A DNA stretch of 64,000 nt. Source: FEN-299 sp963727765 (lineage in GTDB: Bacteria > Acidobacteriota > Vicinamibacteria > Vicinamibacterales > Fen-181). The position numbers and the translations under genes were made by a program. The stretch is from positions 372,001 to 436,000 of the forward strand of contig CAVSGZ010000007.1 of NCBI GenBank assembly GCA_963727765.1, read 5' to 3'. Numbering within the stretch: the first letter of the stretch is position 1; each line of letters begins with the position of its first letter. The notes below the pieces were generated by a model, which searched no databases, had not been told where the DNA came from, and was given only the letters and a program-made list of their open reading frames with translations. Shown here piece after piece: positions 36,944 to 45,526 of this stretch.

Positions 36944-39156
36944 CTGACCACCGCCTCGGCCGGCTCGTATTCGCGCGCCGGCTCCTTGCCGTAGAGCACG
37001 CGCAGCGCGCCCATGGCCAGCGCGACCATTTCGTTCTCGCCCGGGTAGACAGTGACGCCGCACGGCATGCCGGACAGGTAGTGCTCGATTCGCTCGACGA
37101 GCGGCTCGGAACGGGCCATCCCGCCAGTGAGGATCACGCCGTCGACCCTCTGCCCCTCGAACGCCGGCAGCAGCGCGGTCGCCGCCTTGGCCACCTGGTA
37201 GGCGAGGGCGTCGAACACCTCGGCGGCCCACGCGTCACCCTCTGCCATCCGGCGCTCGACTTCGCGCAGGTCGGCCGTGCCGAGCAGGTCGATCAGGCCG
37301 CCGGCTCCCTTGTTCAGGCGCTTGAGCTCGGGTTTGGCGTACTTGCCCGAGAAGCTGAGGTCGATCAGCTGGCCAACCGGCAGGCTGCCCGAGCGCTCCG
37401 CCGAGAACGGCCCCTCGCCATCGAGGGCGTTGTTCACGTCGATGTAGCGGCCGTGGCAGTGCGCGCCGACCGAGATGCCGCCCCCGAGATGGCAGACGAC
37501 CACGTTGACGTTCTCGTAGAAGGTCTCGCGCTCCTGCGCGAACCGCCGGGCCGACGCGATCTGGTTGAGCGCGTGGCTGATCACCCGCCGCCGAAGCTCC
37601 TGCACGCCGGTGATCGTCACGCGGGAGGGGACCTCGTCCACCACGACGGGGTCGACGATGAAGGCCGGCTTTCTCGCCGGTTCGGCCAGCTCGTGCGCGA
37701 TGAGCGCGCCGAGATTCGAGGCGTGGTCGCCGCCGACCCCGGCCCTCAGGTCCTCGAGGATCGCCTGGTTGACGCGATACGTGCCGTGGGGCAGCGGGCG
37801 GAGCAGACCGCCGCGCCCGCAGACCGCGTCGAGGTCGCCGACGGTCAGGCCGAACTGGGCCAGCGAACGCAGCACGGCCTGCCGCCGGAAGTCGTACTGG
37901 TCGGTGATCCGCCGGCCGGCGAACGGCGCCAGCTCCTCGCCGGTATGCTGGATCTCGCGCGACCAGGTCTCCTGGTCGCCCTCGTACACGGCGACTTTCG
38001 TCGACGTCGAACCCGGATTGACGACCAGCACGCGGTGGCGGCGGAAGAACGTGTCCTTCGGCGTGCGGGCCCAGCGGCCATCGCGCTGCAGGCGGAGAAT
38101 CGTCGCCTTGACGGCGAGCCGCACGTCCTCCGGTGTGCAGTCGATGGCGAGGTCCACGCCGCGGAACGCCACGCCGAAGATGACGGGGAACTTCTTGGCC
38201 GTCGGGAACCGCGCGGCGTAGAGGTGGTAGAGGAGATTGCCGGTCTCGAGGTTCGGGCTGATGATGACGTTGGTGCCGCCGGCGCTCCCGTCCATCCCGT
38301 AGAGCTCGGCCGACCGCCGCGAGATCGCCGCGCTGAACTTGACCTCGCCTGTGATCCGGATGCTCGCGTAGCGCGCGCCGCTCTGCACGCGCCTGGCCAG
38401 CAGATCCGGGATGAGCCCGAGCGCCCTCCGGACCATCTCGGGCGACGGCCCCTCATCCGAGCCGCGGTGCGAGTAGGACACGATGGCGCCGTGAATCTCC
38501 GGGAGGACGTCCTCCGGGATCAGGTCCCGCGCCGCCGCGCACGTACCGACCGCCACCTCGGCCAGGATCTCGGGCGTCATCACGGCGTTCACGCCGACGT
38601 CGCCGAAGACGACGATGTTGTGCGGGTAGTAACCCTCGGGAAAGTCGTCGGGCAGCACGAAGATGCCGACCTCGCAGACCACCGGCCGGTTGGCGAGCAG
38701 CGCGAGCATCGGCCTGAAGAACTGCCGCGGGCCGTACGATGCGCCGCCGACCACGACGTCGGCGTGGCCGAGGTGGACGGCGTAGACGCCGAACAGGCCT
38801 GGCGCCGCCACCGCGCGCCTGGCCTCCTCGGGGCTCTGGACGTCGCGCCGGCAGCCGGGATGCGTCAGGCAGTCCGCACTGAACTCATCGACCAGGTTCG
38901 GCCGCGTCGCGATGTCCACAAACGCGCACTCGCTGAGCGAATAGGCCACGCGCGACGGATCCAGGTGCCCGAGCGACTCCGCGGCCGCCGAGCGAACCGC
39001 CGCCTCGGAGGCGAGGAGCACCGGCTTGATGAACCGCGTGAGATGGCAGACCGCCTCGAGGACCCTGGGGTCGAGCGGCTCGGTGAAGACGACCACCGGC
39101 CGGTTCCTCTGCACAGCGAGGATCTGGGTGTCGAACGCCTCTTCGATTCTGAACAT
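36940..39156 (-). CDS. Fusion of phosphate acyltransferase and butyrate kinase
   Basis: This cytosolic protein has 738 aa. Residues about 1-365 resemble a phosphate acetyl/butyryltransferase, with SAGGTNVIISPNLETGNLLYHL near residue 300 and VVVGGASYGPRQF near residue 140. From about residue 375 it is an ASKHA-fold acyl kinase: RVLVVNPGSTSTKVAVYEG (Asn380), VVVCHLGGGISVGAH and VILTGGMARSEPLV. NPGSTSTK is typical of butyrate kinase. The chain would turn acyl-CoA plus phosphate into an acyl phosphate, then transfer it to ADP, yielding ATP and a free acid, or run in reverse. The chain length of the acyl group is unknown. The product gene arfB is translationally coupled downstream. Confidence 0.87.
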   Translation of the reverse strand: MFRIEEAFDTQILAVQRNRPVVVFTEPLDPRVLEAVCHLTRFIKPVLLASEAAVRSAAAESLGHLDPSRVAYSLSECAFVDIATRPNLVDEFSADCLTHPGCRRDVQSPEEARRAVAAPGLFGVYAVHLGHADVVVGGASYGPRQFFRPMLALLANRPVVCEVGIFVLPDDFPEGYYPHNIVVFGDVGVNAVMTPEILAEVAVGTCAAARDLIPEDVLPEIHGAIVSYSHRGSDEGPSPEMVRRALGLIPDLLARRVQSGARYASIRITGEVKFSAAISRRSAELYGMDGSAGGTNVIISPNLETGNLLYHLYAARFPTAKKFPVIFGVAFRGVDLAIDCTPEDVRLAVKATILRLQRDGRWARTPKDTFFRRHRVLVVNPGSTSTKVAVYEGDQETWSREIQHTGEELAPFAGRRITDQYDFRRQAVLRSLAQFGLTVGDLDAVCGRGGLLRPLPHGTYRVNQAILEDLRAGVGGDHASNLGALIAHELAEPARKPAFIVDPVVVDEVPSRVTITGVQELRRRVISHALNQIASARRFAQERETFYENVNVVVCHLGGGISVGAHCHGRYIDVNNALDGEGPFSAERSGSLPVGQLIDLSFSGKYAKPELKRLNKGAGGLIDLLGTADLREVERRMAEGDAWAAEVFDALAYQVAKAATALLPAFEGQRVDGVILTGGMARSEPLVERIEHYLSGMPCGVTVYPGENEMVALAMGALRVLYGKEPAREYEPAEAVVR

Positions 39157-39197
39157 GATGGCCGCCTCGCGGGATGAAGCGGGGGCAAATCATTGTC

Positions 39198-40457
39198 TCA
39201 CAGCTCGGCGTCCTGCACGCCGCGCTGGTGTTCGAGCAGGGCGTGCGCCAGCGGGCGGAAGCCGGGCAGCCGCCACGCGAACACGGCGGCCGCGGCCATG
39301 CAGGCCATCCCGCCGATGGCGACGGTGGCCGGCGCGCCGAACGGGTGGGCGAGCAGCCCGGCGAGCAGCGATCCGAACGGCGTCATCCCGAGGAACATCA
39401 TCGCGTAGACCGACATGACGCGCCCCCGCAGCCGGTCGGGCACCATCGACTGGATGAGCGTGTTGGCCGAGGCCATCTGGATCATCATGCAGAAGCCGGC
39501 CGGGATGAGCAGCGCCACCGACAGCCAGAGCGTGCGCGAGAGCGAGAAGAGAATCAGCGAGGCGCCGAAGCCGGCCGCCGCGGCGGGCGTCCAGTACAGC
39601 AGGCCGGGGGTCGTTCGCCTCGCCGCCAGCGCCGCCGCGCCGACCAGCGAGCCGACGCCTGCCGCCGACATCAGCAGGCCGTAGGCGCTCGGACCGCCGT
39701 GGAGGACCTTTTCGGCAATGACCGGGCCCAGAACCGTGTACGGCATCCCCATCAGGCTCACTGACCCGAGCAGCAGGAGGAGCGCCCGGACCGGCGCCGT
39801 CCTCGCCACGTAGCCGAACCCCTCCACCACGCGGCTGACGACGCCCCCCTGCGCGGCCCTGGCGACCGCGCGAGGCAGGCGCATCATGGCCAGCCCGGCG
39901 ATGACGGCCAGGAAGCTGACGCCGTTCAAGAGGAAACACCATCCCTCGCCCACGGCGGCCACCAGGACGCCGGACACCGCCGGGCCGACGAGCCGCGCGC
40001 CGTTCACCATCGAGGAGTTGAGGGCGATGGCGTTGACCAGGTCGTTCTTGCCCACCATCTCGATGACGAACGCCTGCCGGGTCGGCATGTCGATCGCGTT
40101 GGCCGCGCCGAGCAGTGACGCCAGCACGAACACGTGCCACATCCGTACCGTGCCGGTCATCGTCAGCGCCGCCAGGATGAAGGCCAGCGCCATCATGGCC
40201 GACTGCGTGAGGATGAGCACCCGCCGGCGAGGCCACCGGTCCGCGATCACGCCTCCGGCCGTCGAGAGCAGGAACACCGGGATCTGCGAGGCGAACCCGA
40301 CCAGTCCAAGTTGCAGCGACGACTTGGTGAGGCGGTAGACCAGCCACCCCTGCGCCACCATCTGCATCCAGGTGCCGATGAGCGAAATGAGCTGTCCAGC
40401 GATGAACAGGCGGTAGTTGCGATGGGCGAGGGCGCGGAGCGCCACCGGCAGCGGCAT
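39198..40457 (-). CDS. MFS transporter, MFS_3/EntS-like exporter
   Basis: This inner-membrane protein of 419 aa has about twelve hydrophobic segments. Landmarks are FIAGQLISLIGTWMQMVAQGWLVYRLT (first helix), GGVIADRWPRRRVLILTQS (loop 2-3 motif) and MVPDRLRGRVMSVYAM in the second half. This is the pattern of the MFS_3 group, which includes EntS-like siderophore and drug exporters. Substrate cannot be assigned. The gene stands upstream of the Ptb-Buk fusion on the same strand with a 41-base gap, so co-transcription is possible. Confidence 0.88.
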   Translation of the reverse strand: MPLPVALRALAHRNYRLFIAGQLISLIGTWMQMVAQGWLVYRLTKSSLQLGLVGFASQIPVFLLSTAGGVIADRWPRRRVLILTQSAMMALAFILAALTMTGTVRMWHVFVLASLLGAANAIDMPTRQAFVIEMVGKNDLVNAIALNSSMVNGARLVGPAVSGVLVAAVGEGWCFLLNGVSFLAVIAGLAMMRLPRAVARAAQGGVVSRVVEGFGYVARTAPVRALLLLLGSVSLMGMPYTVLGPVIAEKVLHGGPSAYGLLMSAAGVGSLVGAAALAARRTTPGLLYWTPAAAAGFGASLILFSLSRTLWLSVALLIPAGFCMMIQMASANTLIQSMVPDRLRGRVMSVYAMMFLGMTPFGSLLAGLLAHPFGAPATVAIGGMACMAAAAVFAWRLPGFRPLAHALLEHQRGVQDAEL

Positions 40458-40521
40458 CGATCAATCCTAGCGGAAGTTCGGCCCGGCATCGAGCAGGGGG
40501 CGACATCGATCGACTCTCCGG

Positions 40522-40550
40522 GTGACACCGGGGGAGGGCGGCGGTAGACT
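40522..40550 (+). promoter_or_regulatory. Sigma70-type promoter, probably leaderless
   Basis: GTGACA (40522-40527) and TAGACT (40545-40550) are separated by 17 bases. The ATG of the DUF4010 gene starts 9 bases after the -10 box, the same spacing as the promoter of the kinase gene at 18930, so the mRNA should have almost no leader. Confidence 0.6.
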
Positions 40551-40559
40551 AGCGGCGTC

Positions 40560-41831
40560 ATGGGCAGCGTCGAGCGGGTGCTGACGCCGGACGCGGTCAA
40601 GATCGTCCTCGTCCTGTTCCTCTCCTTCCTGGTCGGGCTGGAGCGGGAGGAGCACAAGACGGCGGGCGTGAAGTACGTGTTCGGCGGCGTTCGGACGTTT
40701 CCACTGATCGGGCTCGTGGGCTACGCCACGGCCTACCTGTCGGGCGGGCAGGTGCTGCCGGTGGTGATCGGCATGGCCGCCGTAGCCGGCTTCCTGTGGA
40801 TCTCCTACTGGCACAAGCTCCAGACGACGGCGACGGCCGGCGCCACCTCCGAGATCTCGGCACTCGCCACCTACCTGGCCGGCGCGCTCGTGGCGCGCGA
40901 TGCGCTGTGGGTGGCGACCGCGCTGAGCGTGTCCGGCGCCTTCCTGCTGGAGCTCAAGTCGGCGCTCGAGGGACTGTCGAAGCGGATCGGCGGCGAGGAG
41001 ATCCTCACCTTCACGACCTTCCTCCTGCTGACGGCCGTCGTCCTGCCGGTGCTGCCGAACCAGGAGTTCGGGCCTTACCGGATCAACCCGTTCCACGTCT
41101 GGCTCGTCGTCGTGGCCGTCAGCTCGGTGTCCTACGGCAGCTACGTCATCCAGCTCGTGACGCGCGGGCGCGGCGGAGTGGTCCTCGCGGCGATCTTAGG
41201 CGGCGCCTACTCTTCGACGGCGACGACGCTGGTCCTGGCGCGGCGCGCGGCGAGGGAGGGCCGGCCGCACCTGCTGTCGGGCGGGACGCTCATCGCGTCG
41301 GGCGTGATGTACCTGCGCCTGGCGGTGCTCGTCGGCCTGTTCAACCCGGACCTGCTGTCGCTTCTGGGCACGCCGTTCCTCGTGCTGGCCGTGGGCGCGC
41401 TCGGGGCGGGCTGGGCCTGGTCGCGCGTGCCCGACGGCGCGGCGGCGGCGGACGGGCAGGTGGCGCCGGCGAAGAACCCGCTCGAACTGGGCGCGGCCTC
41501 CGTCTTCGCGCTGCTGTTTGTCGCGATGCTGGTGGCCACACAGGCGGCGGTGACTTATCTCGGCCACGTCGGCTTGTACGCGCTCGGCGGGGTGATGGGG
41601 CTCACCGACGTGGACCCGTTCATCATGGGCGTGACGCAAGCCGGCGGCCGGAGCACGCCGCTGGTGTCGGCGGCCATCGCGGTCCTGATTGCCACCAGCA
41701 GCAACAACATCGCCAAAGGCGTCTACGCCTACGTCGCGTCGGACCGCCGAACAGGCCGGATGAGCCTGGCCCTCCTCATCGCGCTCGCGGTCGCGGGGCT
41801 CCTGCCGCTCTTCTGGGTGTGGGGAGGGTAG
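40560..41831 (+). CDS. MgtC/SapB and DUF4010-family membrane protein
   Basis: This inner-membrane protein of 423 aa has about ten to twelve hydrophobic segments. The N-terminal part resembles MgtC/SapB (LSFLVGLEREE, GGVRTFPLIGLVGYAT). The C-terminal region matches DUF4010 (GAYSSTATTLVLARRA, a polar cluster in a helix, and IATSSNNIAKGVYAYV). MgtC-type proteins are linked to magnesium stress in other bacteria. The role of the DUF4010 type is unknown. It has a good promoter and no Shine-Dalgarno. It converges on the CAP-domain gene, 8 bases apart. Confidence 0.87.
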   Translation: MGSVERVLTPDAVKIVLVLFLSFLVGLEREEHKTAGVKYVFGGVRTFPLIGLVGYATAYLSGGQVLPVVIGMAAVAGFLWISYWHKLQTTATAGATSEISALATYLAGALVARDALWVATALSVSGAFLLELKSALEGLSKRIGGEEILTFTTFLLLTAVVLPVLPNQEFGPYRINPFHVWLVVVAVSSVSYGSYVIQLVTRGRGGVVLAAILGGAYSSTATTLVLARRAAREGRPHLLSGGTLIASGVMYLRLAVLVGLFNPDLLSLLGTPFLVLAVGALGAGWAWSRVPDGAAAADGQVAPAKNPLELGAASVFALLFVAMLVATQAAVTYLGHVGLYALGGVMGLTDVDPFIMGVTQAGGRSTPLVSAAIAVLIATSSNNIAKGVYAYVASDRRTGRMSLALLIALAVAGLLPLFWVWGG

Positions 41832-41839
41832 GCGCGCGG

Positions 41840-42352
41840 TCAGCGGTGCGGCTGCTTGGACTTGATGAAGATCTGCGTGAAGTAGAGGGAACCGTCAGAT
41901 GCCCGGGCGACGCCGACACCGGTCTGGTCGAAGTCGCCTTCGATGTTCTCCCTGTGCCCTTCGCTGTCGACCCAGCCGGCGACGGCAACAGCCGCCGGGT
42001 CGGGCAGGTTGAGCAGCATGAACACGTTCTCTCCGACGCTGCTCCATGGCACCATCTTCACCAGATCGTGCGCGCGCGTGTCGAAGCCGTCGTGGCCGAA
42101 GCCGGCGGTGCCTTTGGCCATGTTGCGGCTGTGCCGGCGGGCCTGCTCGGCGATTGATTCGTTCCAGGCGAGAGCGGCCAGTCCCCTGGACACCCTATAG
42201 GCGTTGACCTTGGCGTGCGTCTCCTGCTCCAACGAGGCGAGGGGTTCGCCGGGCCGAACGGCTGCGATGCCCTGGCCGCCCGATCCCGACGCGGACGCGG
42301 CCACGAGCGCAATCGCCAGCGTCAGTGCGTGAAACGGCAGAGCTTGTCGCAT
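41840..42352 (-). CDS. CAP/SCP-domain secreted protein
   Basis: This exported protein of 170 aa has a signal peptide (MRQALPFHALTLAIALVAASASG) and a CAP (SCP/PR1) domain. Typical features are LAALAWNESIAEQARRHSRNMA, HDGF, SVGENVF and SEGHRENIEGDFDQTGVGVA, and the two His plus the Glu probably line the CAP cleft. Bacterial CAP proteins are envelope or secreted proteins of uncertain function. GAGGAG lies 5 bases before the ATG. The open frame extends far upstream to 42862 without support. Confidence 0.88.
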   Translation of the reverse strand: MRQALPFHALTLAIALVAASASGSGGQGIAAVRPGEPLASLEQETHAKVNAYRVSRGLAALAWNESIAEQARRHSRNMAKGTAGFGHDGFDTRAHDLVKMVPWSSVGENVFMLLNLPDPAAVAVAGWVDSEGHRENIEGDFDQTGVGVARASDGSLYFTQIFIKSKQPHR

Positions 42353-42701
42353 CCAGGCTCCTCGCAGGGCAGAACCATGCCCTCGTGCCAGACGAGTGCA
42401 AGAGCGGTGCCCCCGTCTCTCCCCGCAGGAACCAGGGAGCGTCTGCTCAGTTTGTCCATTGACGTCCCCGCTTGGTGACGAATCGAGGCGGCACGTGAAT
42501 GGCAAGACGGGGACGGTCGATACGGTTTTGCAATTGCGCCCCGCGCCTTCGAGCGCCTCTGTCCTCGAGTGCGCGAACAATCGGCTTGAACGGAGTCCGG
42601 CGCCGGCGGATACTCGACCGGGTCGTCCCCGGTCGGCCCGTGTCGGTCGCCGCATGCGGGCCAGTGCGCCAGAAACTACGTCATCGACAAGGGAGCTGCA
42701 T
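42353..42701. other. Intergenic region with an imperfect inverted repeat
   Basis: No convincing gene lies here. The region separates the CAP gene (minus) from the DUF4412 gene (plus) and should hold both promoters. It contains an imperfect inverted repeat around 42459-42518 whose arms share TTGAC, GTCCCCG and CTTG, with GTCCCCG at 42464-42470 and CGGGGAC at 42508-42514. This could be a small hairpin element or a regulator site. Confidence 0.4.
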
Positions 42702-43451
42702 ATGAACAGGCGAGTCTTCGGGATCGTGACCTTCCTGGTGTCCATGAGCCTGGGGCTGATCGTGCATGCCGCCCCGCAGCTGGTGACCGGCGACCTGACG
42801 CTGCATGGGACGGAGATGGCCTCGGGCGGCCGCGGCGGTGACCGGACCTCCACCGTGACCACCTACATGACCACCGGCGCCGTCAAGCGCAGCTCCTCGG
42901 ACGGCACCGACACCATCCTCCGCCTGGACGATGGCCGGATGATCCTCGTGGACAACAACAAGAAGACCTACAGCGAGGTGACGTTTCAGGAACTGCAGGC
43001 GATGATGGACCAGGCCGGCGCGGTCCCTCAGAACCTCCCGCCGGAGGCGATGGCGGCCATGCAGAAGATGATGGGCGGAGCCAGCACCGAGGTCACCGTC
43101 ACCAAGGCTGGCGCCGGGGAGCCCATCGCCGGCTACGCGACCGTGAAGTACCTGGTGACCGGGCCGATGTCGATGGAGATCTGGGCCGCTCCCGACCTGA
43201 AGGTGCCTCCCCAGTACTACGATGCGATCAGGATGCGGATGCCTCGCAACCCGATGTTCGACATGGGCAAGATCTTCGATGCGATGAAGCAGATTGAAGG
43301 CTTCGCGCTGAAGCAGATCACGACCATGAAGATGATGGGGATGGAGACCAGGAGCACCATGGTCGTCACCTCCATCGACAAGGGGCCCATCGGGAAGGCG
43401 ACGTTCGACGTCCCGGCCGGATACAAGAAGGTCGAATTCGCTCAGAGGTAG
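42702..43451 (+). CDS. DUF4412-like exported protein
   Basis: This protein of 249 aa has a signal peptide (MNRRVFGIVTFLVSMSLGLIVHA) and a beta-rich mature part. TTYMTTGAVKRSSSDGTDTILRLDDGRMILVDNNKKTYSEVTFQEL (about residues 50-95) resembles DUF4412 proteins, which have an LolA-like fold suspected of binding lipids. A Met-rich stretch occurs at about residues 110-125 and again at 180-215. GGGAG lies about 8 bases before the ATG. Function unknown, probably periplasmic. Confidence 0.75.
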   Translation: MNRRVFGIVTFLVSMSLGLIVHAAPQLVTGDLTLHGTEMASGGRGGDRTSTVTTYMTTGAVKRSSSDGTDTILRLDDGRMILVDNNKKTYSEVTFQELQAMMDQAGAVPQNLPPEAMAAMQKMMGGASTEVTVTKAGAGEPIAGYATVKYLVTGPMSMEIWAAPDLKVPPQYYDAIRMRMPRNPMFDMGKIFDAMKQIEGFALKQITTMKMMGMETRSTMVVTSIDKGPIGKATFDVPAGYKKVEFAQR

Positions 43452-43508
43452 GGGATGGTGCGTTCCTCGCCTTCGAGGCGCCTCGCGGGCTTCGCACGTG
43501 GGGCCGCG

Positions 43509-43946
43509 CTACTCGACCTTCGCAGCGTGCGCCCGGCGGTAGGGCGTGAACTGACCGAGGCTGCAACCGCCCAGGTCGGTGCCGCTCGCGGGGTCGAACA
43601 CCGTCACGATGTCGCCACGGCAGAGCCGTGCCGCCGGGGTCCGCACCCTGAGCGCCCGCCCGGAGTCGAGGCCGGGACAACCGGCCGGCAGCCGGTTCAC
43701 AAAGACGACATCGTCGGTCGGACCGCGGAAGAGGATGACGCGCCCGCCGTAGGACTCGTTGCTCCCCAGTTCGCGCTCGTTGACGCAGTCCTGCGCCGGG
43801 CCGGCAGTCCTTCCGTTCAGCTCCGCAGCAAGCCTGGCTTCATCCTCGGCGGCCTGCGCCTGGGCGCGCGTGCGGGTTTCGGGCGGTCCGCCATGCGCGC
43901 AGGCGGCCGCAACGACGGCTGCGAACAGCACGATGATGGCCTTCAT
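43509..43946 (-). CDS. Putative lipoprotein of unknown function
   Basis: This protein of 145 aa begins MKAIIVLFAAVVAAACAHGG, where AAAC is a plausible lipobox, so the mature protein probably begins at Cys16. Four further Cys residues are spread through the mature part (DCVNERELG, AGCPGLD, RLCRGD, GGCSLGQF), which could form disulfides in the periplasm. No family is recognised with confidence. GAGAGA lies about 6 bases before the ATG. It converges on the DUF4412 gene. Confidence 0.65.
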   Translation of the reverse strand: MKAIIVLFAAVVAAACAHGGPPETRTRAQAQAAEDEARLAAELNGRTAGPAQDCVNERELGSNESYGGRVILFRGPTDDVVFVNRLPAGCPGLDSGRALRVRTPAARLCRGDIVTVFDPASGTDLGGCSLGQFTPYRRAHAAKVE

Positions 43947-44099
43947 GACATCTCTCGCTGAACGACCCGCCTCAGAGGGCGAGACAGACTTCTCCGTTCA
44001 TCCTACTCCCCGGCACGCGGGTTGGCGCGACGATCTCAATCTGGTCCATTCGAAGGGCCGGCTTGGTTTCGGCCAGCACGGCCGGCATGGGAATCGTGT

Positions 44100-44255
44100 A
44101 TGGACCCCATCAACCTCGCCGACAAATTGAGCCAGTTCAGCGAGCACTGGAGCCCGAAGATCATCGGCGAGGTGAACGGCACCGCGATCAAGCTGGTGAA
44201 GCTGCAAGGGGAGTTCGTCTGGCATCGCCCCAAGGCGGAGGACGAGCTGACCTGA
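44100..44255 (+). pseudogene. Cupin-domain protein remnant
   Basis: This frame of 51 aa (MDPINLADKLSQFSEHWSPK, then a strand ending LQGEFVWH) matches the first third of small cupin proteins of about 115 aa from memory. Where such proteins usually carry an HxHxxE metal motif, this copy has WHRPKAEDE, so the metal His residues are damaged. The frame then stops, and no continuing cupin strand is found in the three frames downstream. It looks like a decayed or truncated gene. Confidence 0.55.
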
Positions 44256-44359
44256 TCTTCATGCGACCGGCCGCCGGTTGAGCCGCACAGGGTCTGTCGG
44301 AGAGCCCACTCGCGGCGAGGATGGACTGCAGCGCGACCACGTCGGCACTCCCCCGAGGC

Positions 44360-44384
44360 GGGCCCCAAACGGATCGGGCCCTTT
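44360..44384 (+). terminator. Possible hairpin terminator
   Basis: GGGCCC at 44360-44365 and GGGCCC at 44376-44381 pair around a 10-base loop and are followed by TTT. It could end transcription from the cupin remnant. The stem is short, so support is weak. Confidence 0.3.
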
Positions 44385-44445
44385 CCTGCCTTTGGGGATT
44401 CGTAAAGTGCGAGGCGGGGTAGAATGCGTGCGCGTGGGTGACAGG

Positions 44446-44925
44446 ATGCGCACCTTCCTCAAGCGATCAGCCGCCGCACTGCTGCCGATCCTCCTCGTTG
44501 TGCAGGCGTGCGTGAAGGCTGAACCCACACCGTGTGACGGGTTCGCCAATCGGAAACTCGCCGTGACCGGCGCCGAGTATCGGGCCTGCGCCGGCGAAAT
44601 TCTCGCCGCCCTCGACGCGCTCGAGCGGCCGCTGCGCGCCGTGGTGCACGAGAGAGCATCGCGGGACGAAAAGGAGGCGGCTCGCCAGGCCTACGCCAGG
44701 GTCCGGCTGCTGATCCGTCGGACCGGCATGGAGCGAGATTTCTGGGGCGACTCGGGAACTATCGCCATGAAGTGGCCGGAGGCCGCCGTTCAGGGATTCA
44801 ACAGTGCGGTCTTCCACGCTGCTACCCAGTACGGCTCCGCGCTCGGATACCCGAACGAAGACAATTTCGGCCAGGGCTCGCAGGCACACGAGGATGCCAG
44901 GCGCTGCTACTACGCGATCCGGTAA
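44446..44925 (+). CDS. Putative lipoprotein of unknown function
   Basis: This protein of 159 aa begins MRTFLKRSAAALLPILLVVQACVKAE, with a lipobox VQAC, so the mature protein should be lipidated at Cys22. The mature domain is helical (REAC-like repeats of Ala/Arg, for example KEAARQAYARVRLLIRR). No family is recognised. A TAGAAT box lies at 44419-44424, and an in-frame GTG at 44434 is an alternative start. The next lipoprotein gene follows 46 bases downstream on the same strand. Confidence 0.62.
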   Translation: MRTFLKRSAAALLPILLVVQACVKAEPTPCDGFANRKLAVTGAEYRACAGEILAALDALERPLRAVVHERASRDEKEAARQAYARVRLLIRRTGMERDFWGDSGTIAMKWPEAAVQGFNSAVFHAATQYGSALGYPNEDNFGQGSQAHEDARRCYYAIR

Positions 44926-44971
44926 GGCCGGCCGGCAGACGCCGTTCGGCGTCCTGGACGGCGCGAGGGCA

Positions 44972-45457
44972 ATGGCGCTGCTCGGATGGACGTGCCTCTT
45001 CGCGCTCTCATGCGCGGGCAGCACTGCGCGCCAGGCCGCGATCGGCGAGGAGATCACGGTCGGCCCCTACGCGTTCTCGGTGCGGGGCGCGCGCCCGGCG
45101 CCCTCCCCGCCGCCACCGCTGAACGTCTTCCGCGACGAGCCGGGAAAGAAGGCGGTGGTTGTGACGGTGCACTGGCACACGCTGCCGGACGGCCTCGATT
45201 TCGGGAGCCGCAGGTCCTTGATCGAGGGGATCCTGCACCACCAGGTGTCGATTTCGGATTCGGCGGGGAGGCGATCGCTGCCCGACCGCGCAATCCCGGA
45301 GTCGTTCGTTCGCTGGCAGAACGCGCCGCCCAACTGGGACGAGTGGGCCGTCGTCTTTTACGTGGCTGCGGATAGTCGAGACTTAGTGTTCGTCGTCGAG
45401 AACCCCGAACCGCGCGACGGCCAGGCGCGGGTGACAGCCGTGCGGTTGGGAATCTGA
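44972..45457 (+). CDS. Putative lipoprotein of unknown function
   Basis: This protein of 161 aa begins MALLGWTCLFALSCAGSTARQ, with a lipobox LSC, so Cys14 is the likely lipidated residue. The mature part is beta-rich (EEITVGPYAFSVRGARP, VVVTVHWHTLPDG, EWAVVFYVAADSRDLVFVVE), suggesting an immunoglobulin-like or similar sandwich. No family recognised. An upstream extension to 44804 overlaps the preceding gene and lacks a signal peptide. Probably co-transcribed with the upstream lipoprotein. Confidence 0.6.
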   Translation: MALLGWTCLFALSCAGSTARQAAIGEEITVGPYAFSVRGARPAPSPPPPLNVFRDEPGKKAVVVTVHWHTLPDGLDFGSRRSLIEGILHHQVSISDSAGRRSLPDRAIPESFVRWQNAPPNWDEWAVVFYVAADSRDLVFVVENPEPRDGQARVTAVRLGI

Positions 45458-45526
45458 TCGAGAGGCCGCGATTCCGAGTCGCCGGGCGCCGACGCCCGCG
45501 ACCCGTCCCAGCCCTGTTGGTTTCTC

